From contig NW_003143793.1 in NCBI RefSeq assembly GCF_000003605.2, positions 280,520 to 321,161 of the forward strand: a stretch of 40,642 nt of DNA, written 5' to 3'. Position numbers and translations under genes: made by a program. Of the stretch, positions 34,440 through 40,642 are shown piece after piece. Numbering within the stretch: position 1 is the stretch's first letter; every line of letters begins with the position of its first letter. Below the pieces are notes generated by a model. The model was not told the origin of the DNA. It worked only from the letters and a program-made list of their open reading frames with translations, and ran no database searches. Origin of the DNA: Saccoglossus kowalevskii (taxonomy: Eukaryota > Hemichordata > Enteropneusta > Harrimaniidae).

Positions 34440-35530
34440 TTTTCACAAATAGGTTAGAAAATTGAGTAATTGAAAGTAGAAAAAGTTATGTTTTAAGTCG
34501 GAAATGTTGGGTGGAAAATCGAAAAGTTTCAAAGTTTAGCTGGAAAGTCAGAAACGTAGATTGGGGATCAATTCAATTCGTTTATTTAAAGTCAGTTTGA
34601 AATACCTAGCCAAAAGCTAATATCACTAACTACTAAAAATTACATCAAACAAAAGCAAAAATTACAAACATGAAACACAGAGAAAAACAACAGTAAGTAA
34701 GTACCATTTGCTTAAAAGAATACAAATCATTCCACTCCTTCATTCGGTTAGGAAGCGAGTTCCACATTTTAGCACCATAATAAGACATCCTTATCCTTGG
34801 TCGCTTTAACTGTAATTGATGAGAATTTACGTTACATTTTTCTCCTTGTATAATCCCACATAAAAGATGGGGAGAGTTTGTTCACACTTTTATAAACTTC
34901 AACAAGTATGTCACGCTTCCTGTACAGATCTAGTGTTTGTAGTCTAGCACGTTCTAATAAAGTTTGATAGCTGAACTGAAAATCATTGTACACAAATTTT
35001 AGAGCTCTGTATTGAATACGCTCCATCTTAGAAATGTTTACGTTACCACCAAAGGCTTGATCTAAATAACCTGACAGTCTTGGCAAAACTTTCAATTGGG
35101 AATGCTAACAATTTGTTGCCATGACGCAGCAGTCAGTCGGAAAGTTAAAAAGGGTTGAGAAAATCATAAATTACTAGTTTCATAATTGCAGATGTTTGCC
35201 GGAAAGTGAAAATTCATAAAATGGATTGGAATTTTTCAGAAATTAGCTTGAAATCTGTAAAAGTTGGATTGAATTCGAAAATGTTGTTCCAAAGTTGCAG
35301 AAGTCAGCTTGAAAATCGAAAAAGTTAGATGAAAAATCGATAAATAGGTTGCAAAGTTACAGAAATTAGCCGAGAAGTGGGAAAGGGTGTGTGAAAACGA
35401 AAAAAAAAAGGAATAGTTCAAAAACTTGCAGATGTTAGCTGGAAAATTGAAAAACTTATGTAGAAAGTAAAAAAGGTTAGGGAAATGTCAACAAATGTAT
35501 TAGAAAGTGACAGGAGTTAGCTGATAAAAG
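34440..35530. repeat. Degenerate satellite, unit about 60 bp, split by a LINE
   Basis: Variants of CAAAGTTGCAGAAGTTAGCT and GAAAATCGAAAAAGTTAG alternate at roughly 60-65 bp spacing from 35099 to 35530. They are also found at 34440-34568 on the other side of the LINE fragment. Divergence between units is high. Confidence 0.65.
34573..35098 (-). mobile_element. LINE (non-LTR retrotransposon) C-terminal fragment
   Basis: The minus strand encodes LSGYLDQAFGGNVNISKMER, IQYRALKFVYNDFQFSYQTL and RKRDILVEVYKSVNKLSP (35095-34832), then, in another frame, MSYYGAKMWNSLPNRMKEW. This is the tail found after the RT domain in many CR1/Jockey-type LINEs. It is 5'-truncated and frameshifted. It differs from the LINE at 29858-30542, so two families are present. 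Confidence 0.8.
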
Positions 35531-35627
35531 TTGTATGGAAATTCAAAATTGGAACACGATGTTCAAAACATTCAAAACACCATTATACCAAGGAATCAAT
35601 ACATTATTTCTTTACTGACTTATGTAG

Positions 35628-35631
<4 letters not shown>

Positions 35632-35660
<29 letters not shown>
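35632..35660. repeat. Poly-T tract (29 T)
   Basis: Uninterrupted T run, directly after GTGTA. It could be the poly(A) tail of a minus-strand retroposed sequence, but no body is recognised. Confidence 0.9.
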
Positions 35661-38230
35661 GTGAACTGTTTTTTTTTTCGATTGCTGAATTAACCACTGG
35701 CCAAGAAAACCATAGTATATTTACAATCATGTTCGGAAATTTAAAATGTTCTTTCACTATTGTGGTTATTACATAATTGTCCTCAAGGGATACTATTATT
35801 GTATGGTTGTATTTAATACGTTATAACACTTAGTTTGATATATTAATATTTTGAACCATGCTATAATCAGCAATGAGACAGAAACAAACTAGCAGGCGTG
35901 TTCCTGTTGATGCTCTTTGTGGGTATATTTTGTATTGTGCAGATTTTGCTCTTCAGATTAGTATTCAGTGGCATTGTTGTCCCACGACATTTCATGCACG
36001 TATGCACACACAACACAATTGTTGTATTTGTTTCTATCACAAGAATACTAATTTTCATGTTTTGTGATTTGTTGAAATAGTCTCCACTACAAAGCCAATC
36101 ATGCCCAAATACTGTAAAACACATTTTTTTTAGCTGGCATGTTATTTTTGCTAATTTAGCTAACCTGTAATTTCGCTAATTCAAGATGTCGCTAATTTAG
36201 AATAAAGTTTATTCTCACAATGAGATTGTTGGCATTTTAGCTAAATTAGGATTTTGTTAATTCATGTATAGAGTCAAAAACGCTAAATGGCATATAGACA
36301 AAATCTAACAAAAACCGAAGAAATAATTTAATAATATATATCCATAAAAGGACACTAGAAAATTATTTTATTGTGTGCAAAATGTATTTTATTTGTATGA
36401 CGCAGCATTCCTAAAATCAAAGAAAACACTTAATGGGAGCAAAGCAAATTGTTGACAGTTAAGCCATAACAAATATTCAAAAAAGTAATCGTTAAACTTA
36501 ATTGATAAAAGAATATAATAGTGCAATGATGGTAACTCAGTAAATTAAAGTACCTAAACAATGGAGATCTATGTGCTACTATCCTTCCAAGAACTTAATA
36601 TATTCCCTTATTATCTACAAGCATGTCACGAGAAATAATTAAAATATCACATAAATACACCTGCCGGCAATGGGGGCAACTCTAAAGTAAAGATTTTATC
36701 ATTGTAATGTAATATAGTTTATCTGTCCGATCCCATGTGTACAGAACATGTATCTGCTAATTTAATTTCTCTGTTTTATGGCAGTATCTCATACGACGCA
36801 CTTCACTAGCCGTCCCCATTTTATGATTGTGGTATCTGTTTCATCAAATTAGTAACCATCAAAATAGTTTTTTGGGAGAAGGGTTATTTATTATATAACA
36901 TGCACAGAAAACTTACTATATAAATTACAACATACAAGCATGATTCGAACTGACGTCAAGATTACGTCACTGTAGGCAGACGCACCTTACATACAATACG
37001 ACACCGAGTATCCTTACAAGACAGCTAGAATCAGGAAATTAACTCAAATTGTTGGAACTCCTTATTTGGATTGGATATTCAACAAGGATTAAATATGTTA
37101 TTTCCAATATGTGATTCCACATTAGTACTGTAATACTCGAAGCTTGTGTTTGTATTAGCGTAGTAACCCTCGTTTTTTGAAGTTTGTAATATATATTGGT
37201 ACATTTCTACACTGCATTGATATGTAGAACGGTCAATGGTCAGCCATTTCTGAGAACCTCCAAGTGTTTGGGGATGAATGAAAGTTTTTCCTCAACTATT
37301 TGAAAAAGATAACTGAGTTGGGCTCTAACAACGTCTTGATGGGAGTTATTACATAAGCTTTTTTTGCATTCGAATGTAAGGAAACGTTGGAAATGGATAT
37401 GCAAATAGATAGCTTTCCCAATGGAACCTATGAAACGAACTAATTCTGTTTTGACTTTGTTTATTTTTAATCAAACATTCGAACTTGTCAAATTCTATCA
37501 CACGCAATATATTGTGCATGTAAAGCAGCTTTGAACAATTGGCCAAGTTCAGTAAGCAACCTGTAATGATATGTAAGCCACGTACAGTTATATTAGAACA
37601 TCTTAGTATTATAACATTGTTGCCATGGTTACTTGCATCATATGGCATAATTGATGTAACAAATAATGCCCGGATGTCATGGAGGAACATAGATGTTAGG
37701 CAGTCGTTTGTTTTTTTTCAACACGGGCTTATAACAAGGGAACAGTATAATATACGAATTTTACATTGCTGAAAGGTTGTTTTATGCGTCTTTTGTTTTT
37801 ATTGCTCTTTCAAAATATCTATTACTTGTTTGGTGGTATGCATATGGTTCATTTCAATTTATATTTATGATATCATGTACGTGTGTAAATATGACTTTGT
37901 TTAATAGCACCTAAGTCATTCATACTCATATGCTACTGTAACGATTTTAACGTATGCTTGTCTGTGTCACGGGGTGTAGAGTGAATGTGGGCATACACGA
38001 CCTATAATACGGAAATTGCTCTATTCACAAGTGAAAAAAAAAAACAATGTTCCGTATGTTGCAAAGATGTTGGCATGATATTGATGGTACCCCTCGTCTC
38101 TATAGACATACACGCACCACAGGATACAATGACATTTTACAGCGTGAAACACGCATTGTATGGTAAGCTATTGTGAACAAGGCGTTTTTTTTAAAGAATG
38201 CAATGCAATCTACCATTTCCCGTTTATTGC
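35661..38230. other. Intergenic, no gene recognised
   Basis: No conserved coding segment on either strand. A GCTAATT/GCTAAATT phrase recurs about six times between 36130 and 36260. A tRNA-like relic lies at 36935-37010 on the minus strand. Confidence 0.5.
36935..37010 (-). other. tRNA-like relic (Arg-type body?)
   Basis: On the minus strand, AAGGTGCGTCTGCCTACAGT is followed at tRNA spacing by GTCAGTTCGAATCATGC, with a good B-box (GTTCGAATC). The middle resembles a tRNA-Arg anticodon arm region. The 5' D-arm and acceptor stem are not convincing. A decayed tRNA or tRNA-derived SINE head is likely. Confidence 0.35.
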
Positions 38231-38792
38231 GAGGTCCCGCGTTATGCGTGAAATCGAACGTAAAAACAGGACAAACAAAGGTCATAGCGTCGTAGTGGCG
38301 TCAAACATCGCGTGGGATTCGACAAACGCGAAAGTATTTTGCCTTACACATTTGATGATGGTCAATTTCGATGATGCAATATTTCTCTGTTAATGATCTG
38401 TCCTTCGACTTTGAACTGTGAAAAATTCGAGTTCAAAATCACATAGTTTGATTTTCGCGGCAGACGTTCGGTCCGGTCTCACAGATAAACGGAAAATCAC
38501 CCAATTAAATGCCTATTTCAGCCTTTACGTTTATTTAAATGTTTAAATTACTAGTAATTTGTGGATGGTATACATAATGTAAGTTGTAACCAATTCTGTA
38601 TGGCTATATGTTATATTTTTGACAGTATATGTAAATACAGATAAGAATATGGCAGACAAAATAGAGAGAAATAAATGTTTTAATCTGTTGATGAAATTTA
38701 TCTCAAACGTGGCAATGTTATGCAATACATAGCTTAACATGCCAGTATACATGGGATGACATAACACGTGTGCATGTAGATACTTTTGATAA

Positions 38793-38915
<123 letters not shown>

Positions 38916-39072
38916 CATGTCTTCGACGCAAGCTATCCTCAATGACAAATCTCTAATTTCATGTACGTATTGTCCATACTCCCATTGTCAAAATAATTGT
39001 ACAACAGTACATAACTGTATATTTTATAATGCGGGGAGTTTTCCAACAAGATATTATACAAACAGAAATTAG

Positions 39073-39404
39073 CTATCCTCGGGGGCAGACATCCGGGCAT
39101 TTTCACCGCCTGGCAACCCGCGGCGGTGAAAACAAAGGCCCAAAACTCGCAGAAAGCGGTACTTTAGGGTGATTGTTGAGACTCCTCTGAACAGTGCAAC
39201 AAGATTAGCCCTACGTGTGTAACATATATAAATTTGATTGTTATGGATTACTTCAAAGTTGAGTTTGTATTGTTTTCTCGAATTTTCACCGGCTCGACCG
39301 GCGTTCCACAGCAGCGCGCACAGAGCCCATAGAAATGCATGGTACAGTGGTGCGCGTCTTAGCAACGTGGAACGTCTGTGACGTAGCACCGCCCCCGAGG
39401 ATAG
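39073..39404. mobile_element. 332-bp MITE with perfect 14-bp terminal inverted repeats
   Basis: Begins CTATCCTCGGGGGC and ends GCCCCCGAGGATAG, exact reverse complements. The interior is richer in GC than its flanks and has TTTTCACCG phrases near both ends (about 39093 and 39283). No clear target-site duplication. The minus-strand open stretch across it (39069-39506) has no known domain and is probably incidental. Confidence 0.8.
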
Positions 39405-39893
39405 GGGAACTTGAATACGAGAGTACTTATGCCATGCCGTACCAATGTTTATGCAAGGAGTTACCTGACAGCCAACTTGGCTATCGTTTATGACTATCAA
39501 AAACATCGTTTCCGATACACGCTATTTACCTGTGAATACATGATTTATCGATGCACTGCGAGATCTCGTGTATCTTTAGAAAGACGTGGCGGAACGTTTG
39601 ATGCAAAAATCGACAAATCGGATTTTAAATTTCATTATTTTTTATTGCTCAATGTTGAAATGCCCATTGTTGGGGGGGGGGGGTATTGCGTTGAAATATC
39701 TTTAATTCATCCCAAAAATATTTTCGCGTTTGTCGAATCTCACGCGATGTTTTGACGTCATTACAACGCTATGAAGTACCTTTGTTTGTTCTGTTTTACG
39801 TTCGATTTCACGCATAACGCGGGATCTAGCAGTGAACCGTCGGAAAATGGTATATTGCACGGGACGTTCGTAACTTCAGTCCCCGGCTTCAGT

Positions 39894-39929
39894 CACGGTA
39901 ACTAGTAGACTGAAAGACTAGTAACCGTG
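39894..39929. repeat. Hairpin, 13-bp arms, 10-bp loop
   Basis: CACGGTAACTAGT, ten bases, then ACTAGTAACCGTG: complementary except for one position. It lies just outside the right arm of the 38235-39824 inverted repeat. Confidence 0.85.
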
Positions 39930-40252
39930 TGCAGGCTAACTTCAGTACACCAATATTTGGGGATTTTTTGCCTACCCTACTGATTTGTTTTGTTTCACAA
40001 AAATCACGAAGTCATTATGGAGTTCGCATAGTGGGCGTTCTTTCAGTAATTTACTCCTGGGTGTCGGTGTATATCCGAACAATATTTACTATATATATAT
40101 AATATACTTTATTTCGAGTACTAGCTCATATAAACATAACCAAATTCATTACCGAATTCATTCAGTTCACATACTTATCGCATCCTCGGAGTAATAACAA
40201 ACGTAGATCCTCGAGAAACATAGCTAAAGTAAACCCCAGCGGCACTAATTAA

Positions 40253-40396
40253 AGCGGGAGAGTCGTCATCTGCGCATGCGTCATATGGCCGTAGCGTGTC
40301 GTATCGTCTACCCATGAGCCTTTGCGTTTTAGCGCGTGTTGTTATCGTCGCTTGGGACTCAATTCCCGCGCGTGCGCAGATGACGACCCTCCCGCT
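40253..40396. mobile_element. MITE, TTAA-flanked, copy 2 (144 bp)
   Basis: The left end is AGCGGGAGAGTCGTCATCTG and the right end, reverse-complemented, is AGCGGGAGGGTCGTCATCTG, continuing GCGCA on both sides. TTAA stands directly outside each end (40249-40252 and 40397-40400). It is the same family as 14108-14222 in the opposite orientation. No coding capacity. Confidence 0.9.
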
Positions 40397-40642
40397 TTAA
40401 CCACAGCATAACCTGCTACATCAAATATTACCACTGTCCCACAGGAAGTCTGGCGAATTGTTTTAATGGTAGCTAAGGGACGACGTCAAAAGATCGATGT
40501 CGGATAAAAAACTTATTTCCTTTAGTTTTGGGGGGGGGGTTGACCTCAAAAAGTTTCCATCCTACAAAATCGATTTTATTTTTTAATGAAGTCAAAAAAA
40601 TCTTGGAGTATTTGTAGTTTGTTTTTTTCTATCCAATCATGA
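40397..40642. other. Right edge, no feature except a G10 run
   Basis: No coding signal. A run of ten G is at 40530-40539. Similar G runs occur at 16142-16156, 22701-22713 and 39672-39683. Confidence 0.6.

Noticed and set aside
39069-39506. 145-codon minus-strand open frame
   Set aside because: Coincides with the MITE at 39073-39404 and its GC-rich ends; no domain recognised.

Overview
The window is nuclear DNA from an animal, almost certainly a marine invertebrate. The genes are split by many short GT/AG introns. The proteins resemble vertebrate orthologues closely enough to align by eye. The sequence is AT-rich and full of decayed transposons, including Penelope-like elements. I cannot name the species; a mollusc, hemichordate or similar animal would fit. 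There is one assembly gap (N) at 24342-24912.

Three protein-coding genes are well supported, and all exon junctions keep frame. (1) Plus strand, 1390-8213: the last 15 exons (838 residues) of midasin (MDN1), the giant AAA+ ATPase of 60S ribosome maturation. They hold the acidic Asp/Glu-rich segment and the whole C-terminal MIDAS/VWA domain. The start and the AAA ring lie upstream of the window. (2) Minus strand, 15412-11333: a complete five-exon TACO1 gene (330 residues), a mitochondrial YebC-family translation activator. MDN1 and TACO1 converge tail to tail. (3) Plus strand, 18032-21377: a complete five-coding-exon dsRNA-binding protein of the PRKRA/TARBP2 (Loquacious-like) family, 315 residues with three dsRBDs. 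It is divergent from TACO1, and the space between may hold both promoters. The three genes do not form a pathway; they are neighbours.

The right half (about 22.3-40.6 kb) contains no host gene that I can support. It is a mobile-element region. The centrepiece at 29480-34272 is a pair of Penelope-like retroelement copies in the same orientation: an upstream copy with the end of the reverse transcriptase plus the GIY-YIG endonuclease, and a downstream copy with the N-terminus plus reverse transcriptase. Each copy has been broken by a later insertion: a non-LTR (LINE) 3' fragment in the first (7-bp target duplication) and a 642-bp LTR-like segment in the second (6-bp target duplication). A second LINE 3' fragment sits inside a degenerate satellite at 34.4-35.5 kb. 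MITEs with clear terminal inverted repeats occur at 7386-7943 (TA-flanked), 14108-14222 and 40253-40396 (the same family, TTAA-flanked) and 39073-39404. There are also a 43-bp minisatellite, an (ATTT)n tract, several dispersed repeat pairs and two tRNA-like relics.

The most interesting points are the nested Penelope array, an 85-bp tandem duplication of a splice acceptor and exon start in MDN1 that is lethal to the frame if the first acceptor is used, the two-copy TTAA-flanked MITE family, and a perfect 10-bp hairpin in the 3' UTR of the dsRNA-binding-protein gene. I see no unambiguous new biological system.
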